A stretch of DNA of 64,000 bases from Azospirillum sp. 412522 (GTDB lineage Bacteria > Pseudomonadota > Alphaproteobacteria > Azospirillales > Azospirillaceae). Made by a program: the position numbers and the translations under genes. Each line of letters begins with the position of its first letter. The stretch's first letter is position 1. The notes under the pieces were generated by a model. That model was not told the DNA's origin. It did not search any database and worked only from the letters and a program-made list of their open reading frames with translations. The stretch covers positions 1 to 64,000 of the forward strand of contig NZ_RWIJ01000031.1 in the NCBI RefSeq assembly GCF_019805165.1. The letters are read 5' to 3'. Shown piece after piece: positions 1 to 8,390 of the stretch.

Positions 1-561
1 CTCATTGTGCCGATCCCCATCAGGAAACCAACACCCCAAGGCCGCAACGGCTACCAACTGCCGCCGCCTGCGCATCCCTTCTCGACTTCACGATCTACAA
101 TGTCCAAGATCCATCCCGATCACGACGGATCATCGACCGGCAAGCCGGATCAATGTATCGTCATTTTAAGATCGGAGGAGCGCAAACCGACCGGTTCGCG
201 CTGGCAGGCATCTTTTCTATCTCTCTCAGCCGATCGGGTCAAGCCCTTTTTTTCGGCTTCCCCACCGAAGCGTCGGTGAAGCAAGAGTAGAAACAAACCC
301 CATCCCCGATCCTTCAGGGCTTCGCCCTAGGGCACCTTCGCTGTGCGAAAGGCGCCGCCGGTCGAGGGGCGGGTATATACGCAGCCACTTGCGCCTCGTC
401 CAGGACAAAATACGTCGGCCTGCGATTTTGCCGTACCTCTCCCGTCCTGTGTTGATGCCGAGCGGATGGCGGCAATTCAACGCTGCCCCTTGCCATCTCA
501 CTTGCAGGATGGGCGAGTGGGGGAGGATACAGGGGCGCCCCTACCCTTTTTCCATCCGGCC
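1..561. other. Left-edge stretch without a convincing gene
   Basis: No open frame here has recognisable protein character; the short frames are compositionally arbitrary. The stretch carries small hairpins: a perfect 5-bp stem with a TTC loop at 316-328, followed by a longer imperfect palindrome to about 356. They resemble, in miniature, the TTC-loop hairpins of the repeat elements near 49.8 and 54.1 kb. The promoter of the antiporter gene must lie in this stretch, but no clear -35/-10 pair was recognised. Confidence 0.5.
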
Positions 562-2259
562 ATGCACGACCCCACCCTCCTGCTCGATGTCCTGTTCCTG
601 CTGCTGGCCGCGATCCTGGTGGTACCGCTGTTCCAGGCGCTACGTATCCCCGCTGTTCTGGGGTATCTGGTGGCAGGTGCGATGCTGGGCCCGCATACGC
701 CGGGACCGGTTGTCGATCTGGCGGTGCCTCAGGTGCTGTCGGAATTCGGCGTGGTTTTCCTGCTGTTCGCCATCGGGCTGGAGCTGCCGGTCTCACGCCT
801 GCGCGCCATGAGGCATTACATCTTCGGGCTGGGGCTGATGCAGGTTGGACTGACCAGCGCCACCATCGGCTTTGCGGCTTGGTGGCTCGGACTGTCGCCG
901 GAAGCGGCGCTGATCGTCGGCGGCATGCTGGCCTTCTCCTCCACCGCCACTGTGCTGAAGCTGCTGGTGGAGCGCGGGGAGACCGTTGCCCGCTTCGGCC
1001 GGATCTCCGTTGCGGTTCTGATCTTCCAGGATCTGGCGGTGGTACCGTTGCTTGCTCTGCTGCCGCTGCTGGCCGATCCCGACGCCAGCATTCCGTTGGC
1101 ATTGGCGCTCGCCGCGGCAAAGGCGGTGGCGGCCATCCTGGTCATCATGCTGCTGGGCCGCTTCGTCGTGCGGCCGGCCTATCGCTTCATCGCGTCGGCC
1201 GGCAACCCGGAGCTGTTCACCGCCACCAATCTGTTCGTCGTCCTGGCGGTCGGCTGGCTGACGGCCGAGGCCGGGATGTCGATGGCGCTTGGCGCCTTCC
1301 TGGCCGGCATGCTGCTGGCCGACACCGCCTATCGCCATCAGGTGGAAGCGGACATCGAACCATTCCGCGGCCTTCTGCTCGGCCTGTTCTTCATGACGGT
1401 GGGCATGTCGCTCGACCTGCCGGCGATGGCGGCGGAGGCGCAGACCATCGCGGCGCTGACCGCCTCCCTGCTGGTCGGCAAGAGCCTGCTGCTGTTCCTG
1501 CTCTGCCGGCTGTCGGGGTTGGGGCTGGCGACCTCGCTCAGGATCGGGTTGCTGCTGTCGCAGGGCGGCGAGTTCGCCTTCGTCCTGATCGGCAAGGCGG
1601 TCGGCCTGTCGGTGCTGGACGGCCATACCGGCCTGCTGCTGTCCTCGTCGGTGGCGCTGAGCATGGCGGTGACGCCGGCCATCGGTGCGATTGCCCAACG
1701 CCTTGCCCAACTGATCGAGGCGCGGCTGGGTGCCGAGGCCTTCGGCATCGAGACCAGCGACCTGAAAAGCCATGTGCTAATCTGCGGCTATGGCCGCGTC
1801 GGCAAAGCCGTCGCCAAGCTGCTGACCGAGCACAACATCGCCTATGTGGCGCTGGATCTGGAGCCGCAACGCATCGCCGCCGCCCGCCATGACGGACTGC
1901 CGGTCTATTACGGCGACGCCAGCCAGAGCACGGTGCTGCGCGCCGCCGGGATCGAGCGGGCGCGGGCTGCCGTCATCACGCTGAATCGTCCCGACGCCGC
2001 CCATCGCGCAGTGGAGGCGATCCACGCGGCCGCACCGAAGCTGCCGATCGTCGCGCGCGCCCATGACATGGGGCAAAGCGCTGCACTGGCGAGCGCAGGC
2101 GCCAGCGCCATCGTGCCGGAAACCATGGAGGCCAGCCTGCAACTGGCCGGTCTGGTGCTGCGTAGCGCCGGGGTCGAAGCCACGGCGGTGGACCTCAGCC
2201 TGAAAGCCCACCGCGAAGGCAATTACCGGACGCTCGCCGAGCAGCAGGCACCGAACTGA
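562..2259 (+). CDS. Monovalent cation:proton antiporter (CPA2/KefB type) with RCK domain
   Basis: Inner-membrane antiporter expected to exchange K+ or Na+ for H+. The first ~395 residues are a run of hydrophobic helices typical of the Na+/H+ exchanger fold, with the family-like segments GYLVAGAMLGP near the N-terminus and SQGGEFAFVL about two thirds along. A cytosolic RCK/TrkA-N nucleotide-binding domain follows from about residue 402, opening with the Rossmann motif GYGRVG. The protein stops soon after it (565 aa), so there is no separate TrkA-C domain. The ATG at 562 was chosen because the 73 codons upstream in frame lack family character and the membrane domain begins directly after it. 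The gene converges on cysA with only 6 bases between stops. The family is secure; ion specificity and glutathione gating are not readable. Confidence 0.9.
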   Translation: MHDPTLLLDVLFLLLAAILVVPLFQALRIPAVLGYLVAGAMLGPHTPGPVVDLAVPQVLSEFGVVFLLFAIGLELPVSRLRAMRHYIFGLGLMQVGLTSATIGFAAWWLGLSPEAALIVGGMLAFSSTATVLKLLVERGETVARFGRISVAVLIFQDLAVVPLLALLPLLADPDASIPLALALAAAKAVAAILVIMLLGRFVVRPAYRFIASAGNPELFTATNLFVVLAVGWLTAEAGMSMALGAFLAGMLLADTAYRHQVEADIEPFRGLLLGLFFMTVGMSLDLPAMAAEAQTIAALTASLLVGKSLLLFLLCRLSGLGLATSLRIGLLLSQGGEFAFVLIGKAVGLSVLDGHTGLLLSSSVALSMAVTPAIGAIAQRLAQLIEARLGAEAFGIETSDLKSHVLICGYGRVGKAVAKLLTEHNIAYVALDLEPQRIAAARHDGLPVYYGDASQSTVLRAAGIERARAAVITLNRPDAAHRAVEAIHAAAPKLPIVARAHDMGQSAALASAGASAIVPETMEASLQLAGLVLRSAGVEATAVDLSLKAHREGNYRTLAEQQAPN

Positions 2260-2265
2260 AGGACG

Positions 2266-3303
2266 TCACCGGGCGAACACGCGCGCCCGGTCGATGTGGA
2301 TCGCGCAGCGGTCGCCGGCAGCGATGCCGAGCGTGGCAAGGCGTTCGCGGTCCATCTCCGCCTCGAGCGTCAGGCCGGCGAGGTCGATGTCGATCCGGGC
2401 GTCCGGGCCGACGACATGGATGCCGGAAATCCGCGCCGGACCGGCCGAGGCCGGGGTGACGCCGAGATCGTGCGGCCGGACATAGGCGACCGCCGGCCCC
2501 TGCACACCTCCTTGGGTCGGGATCGCCAGGGCGCCGTCGCCGACGCGGGCAATGCCGCCTTCCACCGTGCAGTCGAAGCGGTTCACCTGCCCGAGGAACT
2601 CATAGACGAAGGCGGACGCCGGATGGTCGTAGACCTCCGCCGGGGTGCCGATCTGCTCGATCCGGCCCTGATTCATCACCACGACACGATCGGCCAGTTC
2701 CAACGCCTCCTCCTGGTCGTGGGTGACGAAGACGGAGGTGATGTGGATATCGTCGTGCAGCTTGCGCAGCCAGCGCCGCAGTTCCTTGCGGACCTTGGCG
2801 TCGAGCGCGCCGAACGGCTCGTCCAGCAGCAGCACCTTCGGCTCGATGGCGAGTGCGCGGGCCAGCGCCACGCGCTGCCGCTGACCGCCGGAAAGCTGGA
2901 CCGGATAGCGGCCGGCAAAGGGCGACAACTGCACCAGTTCCAGCAGTTCGGTCACCCGCCGCTTGATCTCGGACGCACCCGGCCGCTGACCGCGCGGACG
3001 CACCTTCAGGCCGAAGGCGACGTTCTCGAACACGGTCATGTGCCGGAACAGGGCGTAGTGCTGAAAGACGAAGCCGACCTGCCGGTCGCGCGGCTTCAGC
3101 CCCAGCGCCTCCTCCCCGTTCAGCAGCAGGCCGCCGCCATCGGGGCTTTCCAGCCCGGCCATGATGCGCAGCAGCGTGGTCTTGCCCGAGCCTGAGGGGC
3201 CGAGCAGAGCCAGAAGCTCGCCCGACTTCACCTCGAGCTCGACGGAGTCGAGGGCGGTGAAATCATTGAAGCGTTTGGTGATGCCTGAAACCTGGATCGC
3301 CAT
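2266..3303 (-). CDS. cysA: Sulfate/thiosulfate ABC transporter ATPase CysA
   Basis: ATPase powering sulfate and thiosulfate import through CysT-CysW. The 345-aa length is normal for CysA. Visible are Walker A GPSGSGKTT (about residues 35-43), the signature LSGGQRQR (about 137), Walker B LLLDEPFGALD and the switch histidine in VTHDQEEA. A C-terminal TOBE-like regulatory region begins at about 240. It is the last gene of the minus-strand set cysP-cysT-cysW-cysA, 29 bases after cysW, so co-transcription is likely. MolA, PotA and FbpC share this fold; the cysT/cysW/sulfate-binding neighbours decide the assignment. Confidence 0.95.
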   Translation of the reverse strand: MAIQVSGITKRFNDFTALDSVELEVKSGELLALLGPSGSGKTTLLRIMAGLESPDGGGLLLNGEEALGLKPRDRQVGFVFQHYALFRHMTVFENVAFGLKVRPRGQRPGASEIKRRVTELLELVQLSPFAGRYPVQLSGGQRQRVALARALAIEPKVLLLDEPFGALDAKVRKELRRWLRKLHDDIHITSVFVTHDQEEALELADRVVVMNQGRIEQIGTPAEVYDHPASAFVYEFLGQVNRFDCTVEGGIARVGDGALAIPTQGGVQGPAVAYVRPHDLGVTPASAGPARISGIHVVGPDARIDIDLAGLTLEAEMDRERLATLGIAAGDRCAIHIDRARVFAR

Positions 3304-3332
3304 GGTCCCTTATCCTCTCAAGAACCCGGCGA

Positions 3333-4220
3333 TCAGTGCCGGGACGCCGCCAGCTCGTCCCCGAAGCGCCACTCCAGCGCGGTCTTCACGACCAGCGTGA
3401 CCAGCGCCAGCATGGCCAGGAGCGAGGCGACCGCGAAGGCGGCGACGAAATTATATTCGTTGTAGAGAATCTCGACATGCAGCGGCATCGTGTTGGTCTC
3501 GCCACGGATATGGCCGGAGACGACGGACACGGCACCGAACTCCCCCATCGCGCGGGCGTTGCACAGCAGCACGCCATAGAGCAGGCCCCATTTGATGTTG
3601 GGGATCGTTACCCGCCAGAAGGTCTGCCAGCCCGACGCCCCCAGCACCAGCGCCGCCTCCTCCTCGTCGGAGCCCTGTTCCTGCATCAGCGGGATCAGTT
3701 CGCGCGCGACAAACGGGAAGGTGACGAAGATGGTGGCGAGCACCAGCCCCGGCACGGCGAAGATGATCTGGACGCCCATGTCGCGCAGATAGGTGCCGAA
3801 CAGGCCGTTCATGCCGAACAGCAGGACATAGATCAGGCCTGAGATCACCGGCGACACCGAAAACGGCAGGTCGATCAGCGTGATCAGCAGATTCTTGCCG
3901 CGGAAATCGAACTTGGCGACGCACCAGGAGGCGGCGACGCCGAACAACAGGTTGGCCGGTACCGAGATGGCCGCGACGATCAGCGTCAGCTCGATGGCGG
4001 CGACGGCATCCGGTTCGGTCAGTGCCGCCCAATAGGCGCCGAGACCGCGGCGCAGCGCTTCGGCGAACACCGCCACCAGCGGAAGCAGCAGGAACAGAGC
4101 CAGGAAAAGCAGGGCACCGCCGATCAGGAGGATGCGGACCCAGGCCGGCTCGGTCAGTGCCGACTGGGCCGGAGGCACCGCGATTGAGGCCGGCGCGGTG
4201 ACGCTGGTATCAGCGGGCAT
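3333..4220 (-). CDS. cysW: Sulfate ABC transporter permease CysW
   Basis: One of the two inner-membrane permeases of the sulfate/thiosulfate importer (295 aa). It has a hydrophobic segment near residues 30-52, several further membrane helices and the cytoplasmic EAA loop (EEEAALVLGASGWQTF) that docks on CysA. The typical CysW segment GETNTMPLHVEILYNEY lies near the C-terminus. Its start overlaps the end of cysT by 11 bases, a sign of translational coupling within the operon. Confidence 0.95.
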   Translation of the reverse strand: MPADTSVTAPASIAVPPAQSALTEPAWVRILLIGGALLFLALFLLLPLVAVFAEALRRGLGAYWAALTEPDAVAAIELTLIVAAISVPANLLFGVAASWCVAKFDFRGKNLLITLIDLPFSVSPVISGLIYVLLFGMNGLFGTYLRDMGVQIIFAVPGLVLATIFVTFPFVARELIPLMQEQGSDEEEAALVLGASGWQTFWRVTIPNIKWGLLYGVLLCNARAMGEFGAVSVVSGHIRGETNTMPLHVEILYNEYNFVAAFAVASLLAMLALVTLVVKTALEWRFGDELAASRH

Positions 4221-5112
4221 GGCGCGACCTCATCCACTGCTGAAGGAGGTTGAGGATCAGGAGCATGACGAAGGAGACCCCCAGCATCGCCGTGCCGACC
4301 GCGGCGGCGCCGGCATAATCATACTGTTCCAGCTTGATGACGATCAGCAGCGGCAGGATCTCGGTCAGGCCGGGCATGTTGCCGGCGATGAAGATGACCG
4401 ACCCGTATTCGCCGACGCCGCGGGCGAAGGACAGCGCGAAGCCGGTGACCAGCGCCGGCAGGATGGCCGGCAGGATGACGCTGCCGAAGGTCTGCAGACG
4501 CGACGCCCCCAGCGACGCCGCGGCCTCCTCCTCCTCCGGCGGCAGATCCTGGAGGATCGGCTGCACCGTGCGGACGACGAAGGGAAGGCCGATGAAGGTC
4601 AGCGCGATGGCGATGCCGAGCGGCGTGAAGGCGACCTTCAGGCCGAGCAGCTCGTTCAGCGGCTTGCCCAGCCAGCCGTTCGGAGCGTAGAGGGCGCTGA
4701 GCGCGATGCCGGCCACGGCCGTCGGCAGGGCGAAGGGCAGATCGACCAGCGCATCCACCAGCCGCTTGCCGGGAAAGTCGTAGCGCACCAGCACCCAGGC
4801 GACCAGAAAGCCGAACACCGCGTTGGTCAGCGCCGCGGCGAAGGAGAGGCCGAAGCTGACCTCGAAGGCGGCCAGCACCCGGGGAGTCGTCACCGCCGAC
4901 CAGAAGCCGCTCCAGCCGAGGCCGCTGGACCTGACGATCAGGGCCGCCAGCGGGACCAGCACGATGATGCTGAGATAGCTGAGCGTGAAGCCCAGCGTCA
5001 GCCCGAAACCGGGGAGGACGCTGGGCTTCCGGAAATGGGCAACGGGGGCGCGGACCGTCACCGCGCGCCCCTTTCCTGCCAGAGGGCCGTCGCTGTCGGC
5101 AGCGGCGACCAT
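4210..5112 (-). CDS. cysT: Sulfate ABC transporter permease CysT (CysU)
   Basis: Second permease subunit of the sulfate importer (300 aa). The first ~30 residues are cytoplasmic, then come six or so hydrophobic segments and an EAA loop (EEEEAAASLGASRLQTF). The C-terminal part contains RGVGEYGSVIFIAGNMPG, highly characteristic of CysT. The gene follows the binding-protein gene by 3 bases and overlaps cysW by 11, fixing the order cysP-cysT-cysW-cysA. Confidence 0.95.
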   Translation of the reverse strand: MVAAADSDGPLAGKGRAVTVRAPVAHFRKPSVLPGFGLTLGFTLSYLSIIVLVPLAALIVRSSGLGWSGFWSAVTTPRVLAAFEVSFGLSFAAALTNAVFGFLVAWVLVRYDFPGKRLVDALVDLPFALPTAVAGIALSALYAPNGWLGKPLNELLGLKVAFTPLGIAIALTFIGLPFVVRTVQPILQDLPPEEEEAAASLGASRLQTFGSVILPAILPALVTGFALSFARGVGEYGSVIFIAGNMPGLTEILPLLIVIKLEQYDYAGAAAVGTAMLGVSFVMLLILNLLQQWMRSRHAR

Positions 5113-5115
5113 CGA

Positions 5116-6123
5116 TCAACGCCCCTTCTGGAAGATCTGGTCGAAGACACCACCGTCCGAGAAGTGCTTCTCCTGTGCGGCACGCCATCCCCCGAATTGG
5201 TCGATCGTGACCAGCTTAACATCGGCGAAGCGTCCCGCATACTGGCTCGCCAGTTCCGGGAGACGCGGGCGGTAGAAGTTCTTGGCGGCGATCTCCTGCC
5301 CTTCGCGGGTGTAGAGGAATTGCAGGTAGGCCTCGGCCACCTTGCGGCTTCCCTTGCGATCGACCACCTTGTCGACGACGGCGACCGGCGGTTCGGCCAG
5401 GATCGAGAGGCTGGGCACGACGATCTCGAACTTGTCGGCGCCGAATTCCTGCAGCGACAGGTACGCCTCGTTTTCCCAGGCCAGCAGGACGTCGCCGATC
5501 TCGCGCTGGGTGAAGGTCACGGTGGCGCCGCGTGCGCCGCTGTCCAGCACGGGGACGTTCTTCAGCAGCTGCGACACGAACTCCTTGGCCTTGGCCTCGT
5601 CACCGCCATTGGCCTGGAGCGCATAGGCCCAGGCGGCCAGATAGTTCCAACGGGCGCCGCCCGAGGTCTTCGGGTTCGGGGTGATCACCTGGACGCCCGG
5701 CTTCACCAGATCGTTCCAGTCCTTGATCCCCTTCGGATTGCCCTTCTTCACCAGGAACACGATGGTCGAGGTGTAGGGGGAGCTGTTGTTCGGCAGACGG
5801 CTCTGCCAATCCTTCGGCAGCAGGCCGGCATCGGCGATGGCGTCGATGTCATAGCCCAGCGCCAGGGTCACAATGTCGGCGTCCAGGCCATCGATGACCG
5901 AGCGGGCCTGCTTGCCGGAGCCGCCATGCGACTGGCGCACGGTCAGGGCACGGCCGGTTTCGGATTCCCACTTCTTGGCAAACGCCTTGTTGAACTCAAC
6001 ATAGAATTCCCGGGTGGGATCATAGGACACGTTCAGCAGCGTATCCTTGGAATCGGCGGCGGCAACACCCAGCCAGGCCAGCGTCAGGCCGGCGGCGAGA
6101 AGGGTCAGGCGACGAAGCGACAT
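5116..6123 (-). CDS. Periplasmic sulfate-binding protein (Sbp/CysP family)
   Basis: Periplasmic receptor delivering sulfate or thiosulfate to CysTWA. The start at 6123 was chosen because it gives a good signal peptide (Arg residues, hydrophobic core LTLLAAGLTLAWLG, Ala-rich cleavage site) and is preceded by GGAGA about 8 bases upstream; an upstream in-frame ATG would bury the signal behind 31 polar residues. The mature part begins with LLNVSYDPTREFY, close to the family consensus, and continues with SHGGSGKQARSVIDGLDADI, a conserved ligand-loop region. Length is 335 aa, normal for the family. It is the first gene of the sulfate operon. Whether to call it Sbp or CysP cannot be decided from sequence alone. 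Confidence 0.93.
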   Translation of the reverse strand: MSLRRLTLLAAGLTLAWLGVAAADSKDTLLNVSYDPTREFYVEFNKAFAKKWESETGRALTVRQSHGGSGKQARSVIDGLDADIVTLALGYDIDAIADAGLLPKDWQSRLPNNSSPYTSTIVFLVKKGNPKGIKDWNDLVKPGVQVITPNPKTSGGARWNYLAAWAYALQANGGDEAKAKEFVSQLLKNVPVLDSGARGATVTFTQREIGDVLLAWENEAYLSLQEFGADKFEIVVPSLSILAEPPVAVVDKVVDRKGSRKVAEAYLQFLYTREGQEIAAKNFYRPRLPELASQYAGRFADVKLVTIDQFGGWRAAQEKHFSDGGVFDQIFQKGR

Positions 6124-6436
6124 GGCAGGGGTCTCCTTCGGTGGCTCCTGAATTGCACGGATCTTTTTCGTGGTACCCGCGCCATCTTTTCTATTTCTTG
6201 TGTAGAGTTTGCCCATTGGCCGTGCGCTTGGGAAGTGGTTTTTTAGCGAATTCCTGCGGGAAATCTGCGGCCGGCAATCAACCTATTGGCGGTAAAGCAA
6301 AAAACGCTTTCTGATCGACCGCTCCACCCCGGATGGCCGAGCCCGCGCCAAACAGGGGATCGTGATTGGAACCGGCAACTTTACCGGCTTTATCCTGTTG
6401 AATACGGACAGACCGATACTGTCAGGAGAAAGCACG
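6124..6436. other. Divergent intergenic region between the sulfate operon and the 6.4-kb genes
   Basis: About 310 bases without a convincing gene. This stretch must hold the promoter for the minus-strand sulfate operon and the one for the plus-strand genes beginning at 6437. The minus-strand leader is moderately AT-rich near 6190-6250. A short repeated CCGG pair flanks CAACTTTA near 6375-6390. No confident sigma-70 pair or regulator box could be assigned. Confidence 0.4.
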
Positions 6437-6577
6437 ATGGCTGGCCCTTTCCGGAAAGTGGGCACTGAACTCCCGAAGGCCGGCACCTCGCGGGGCATGG
6501 GTCGTCCCGCCATGTGGAGCATTCTGGGCATTCTCGCGGTTCTGGCGCTGCTGCTGCTGTTCTTTCCGACCTGGTAG
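6437..6577 (+). CDS. Small single-pass membrane protein, 46 aa, function unknown
   Basis: A 46-residue protein starting with MAGPFRK, with a polar N-terminal half and one strongly hydrophobic helix (SILGILAVLALLLLFF) ending in PTW at the C-terminus. The start has a good ribosome-binding site, AGGAGA, 7-8 bases upstream. It ends 15 bases before the next gene on the same strand, so it probably heads a short operon with the two larger genes downstream. No family was recognised. The Shine-Dalgarno sequence and clean helix support it being real; membrane orientation is unknown. Confidence 0.6.
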   Translation: MAGPFRKVGTELPKAGTSRGMGRPAMWSILGILAVLALLLLFFPTW

Positions 6578-6592
6578 AGACGGCCGGCGGCG

Positions 6593-8347
6593 ATGCTGGT
6601 CTATGGTGACCAGGAGGTGTGTGAGGCTCCAAGCCGCCGAATCGCAAAGCTGAGGCGCCGCCTTGCCGGTATCGGCTCTGCCGCTTCGGGTCTGGATCGA
6701 CACGGCGCGCTGGCGATCATGCTGATCGAGGCGGCCGAGCTGGCGCAGGGTTTGGCCGATCGGGAATTCCACGCTACGGGGATGGATGACCGGACGGCCA
6801 TGCAGGATGCCGCGATGGCCGTGGTGATGGAGCTTGCCTCTGGCATGGCGGCATCCTGGCGGTCGGCCGAACCCCTGGAATCCTCGGGAGCTCTCGACGC
6901 GCTGGATCGGTTGTCCGCCCTGTCATTGCCGGATTCGGTTCACATGCGCAGGGCGGAGGGCCATGCCTTCTACAGCCTTTACCCCGAAGCCTATCTGGAG
7001 GCGGCGGCAAGGCTGCCGCAACAATTCCGCCGGTCTCCGGTGGTGATCGGCCTGCGCAGCATCGGCACCGGATTGGCTGCCATGGCGGCGGTGGCGCTGA
7101 ACGCATCGGCACCGTCAACCTTGCGGCCGGTCGGCCCCCCCTTCCAACGTGAATTGCGGATATCGGAGAAGCTGCGCGCTACTCTCCTGGCGAATCCCGA
7201 CGCCGCTTATGTGATCGTGGATGAGGGGCCGGGGCTGTCAGGCAGTTCCTTCGGGGCCATAGCCGACTGGCTGGAGATGCAGGGGGTGGCCGCCGACCGC
7301 ATCGCCTTCCTGCCCGGCCATGACGGCGAACTTGGCCCGCAATCCTCCGAGCGGCACCGGCGGAGATGGGCCGAGGCGGTTCGACCGGTGATCGGCTTCG
7401 ACGAGTTGCTTCTGTCCGGCAAGGGACCGTTCCCGCCGCTTGAGCGCTGGTTCGCCGACCGTCTCGGCCTGCCGGTTGTCCCGCTGGAGGATTTGTCGGG
7501 TGGGATATGGCGGCGGCTCTATGACCCTGAAGATGGACTTCATGGTGGACTGCCGGCCAATCCGCAGCAGGAGCGTCGCAAGTTTCTGCTGCACACGGCC
7601 GAGGGTTCGTGGCTGCTGAAGTTTGCCGGCTTGGGCGGCGGAGGGGAGGCAGCACTGGACCGTGCCCGCGCCCTCCATGCCGCCGGCTTCACCGCGGAAC
7701 CCCTGGCTCTGCGCCACGGGATCCTTGTGGAGCGCTGGCTGGAAAATGCCCGCCCGCTGACGACGGCGACGCCCGACATCGTGGAACGGCTCGCCGCCTA
7801 TCTGGCCTTCCGCGCCTGCCGTTTCCCGGCGCCGCCGGGGTCGGGCGCCACGCTGCCCGACCTGCTGACAATGGCGCGCACCAATATCGGTGAGGCGCTG
7901 GGCGACGAGCAGGCGAAGGCGCTGGACGGCTGGACGGCCGACGAACTGGCCCGGCTGGCAGCCGGCCTGCGCCGGGTCGTCACCGACAACCGTCTGCACC
8001 GCTGGGAGTGGCTGCGGCTGCCCGATGGGCGATTGATGAAGACCGATGCGCTGGACCATGCCGCCGCCCATGATCTGATCGGCTGCCAGGACATCGCCTG
8101 GGATGTCGCCGGCGGAATCGTGGAGTTCGATCTGTCCGACTCAGAGGTCGGCGCGCTGTGCCGGGCGATCGAAGGAGCGGTGCCGCTGGATCGTCGCCTT
8201 CTGGCATTCTATATGCCCTGCTACATCGCGTTCCAGATCGGCTATTGGACCTTCGCCACCGGCAGCGATCCGTCGGCGGCCGAAGAACGCCGCCGGTACG
8301 AGGGACGGTGGCGGCGACTCCTCTTGCCGTCGAAGGACGCGGAGTGA
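6593..8347 (+). CDS. Phosphoribosyltransferase-like / kinase-like fusion protein, function unknown
   Basis: A 584-residue soluble protein of unusual build. Around residue 206 it has VIVDEGPGLSGSSF, which looks like the acidic-dyad PRPP-binding loop of type I phosphoribosyltransferases; a Rossmann-like stretch (VVIGLRSIGTGLAAMAA) precedes it. The second half (about 310-570) has the feel of an aminoglycoside-phosphotransferase/kinase-like fold: a beta hairpin with LLKFAG, a helix, VERWLENARPL, and then DNRLHRWEWL...GRLMKTDALDH where the catalytic and metal-binding segments would be. The canonical HxDxxxxN loop is not intact, so kinase activity is doubtful. The gene lies 15 bases after a small membrane-protein gene and 43 before a glycosyltransferase-like gene. 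Domain assignments are by eye. A role in making or modifying a nucleotide or sugar-phosphate compound is a guess from context. Confidence 0.55.
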   Translation: MLVYGDQEVCEAPSRRIAKLRRRLAGIGSAASGLDRHGALAIMLIEAAELAQGLADREFHATGMDDRTAMQDAAMAVVMELASGMAASWRSAEPLESSGALDALDRLSALSLPDSVHMRRAEGHAFYSLYPEAYLEAAARLPQQFRRSPVVIGLRSIGTGLAAMAAVALNASAPSTLRPVGPPFQRELRISEKLRATLLANPDAAYVIVDEGPGLSGSSFGAIADWLEMQGVAADRIAFLPGHDGELGPQSSERHRRRWAEAVRPVIGFDELLLSGKGPFPPLERWFADRLGLPVVPLEDLSGGIWRRLYDPEDGLHGGLPANPQQERRKFLLHTAEGSWLLKFAGLGGGGEAALDRARALHAAGFTAEPLALRHGILVERWLENARPLTTATPDIVERLAAYLAFRACRFPAPPGSGATLPDLLTMARTNIGEALGDEQAKALDGWTADELARLAAGLRRVVTDNRLHRWEWLRLPDGRLMKTDALDHAAAHDLIGCQDIAWDVAGGIVEFDLSDSEVGALCRAIEGAVPLDRRLLAFYMPCYIAFQIGYWTFATGSDPSAAEERRRYEGRWRRLLLPSKDAE

Positions 8348-8390
8348 TTGCGTTGACACCCGCCGGCATCACTCCTATGGGTGGAGGCGG

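Noticed and set aside
7..279. A 90-codon frame at the left edge
   Set aside because: No domain, no ribosome-binding site and no protein-like composition.
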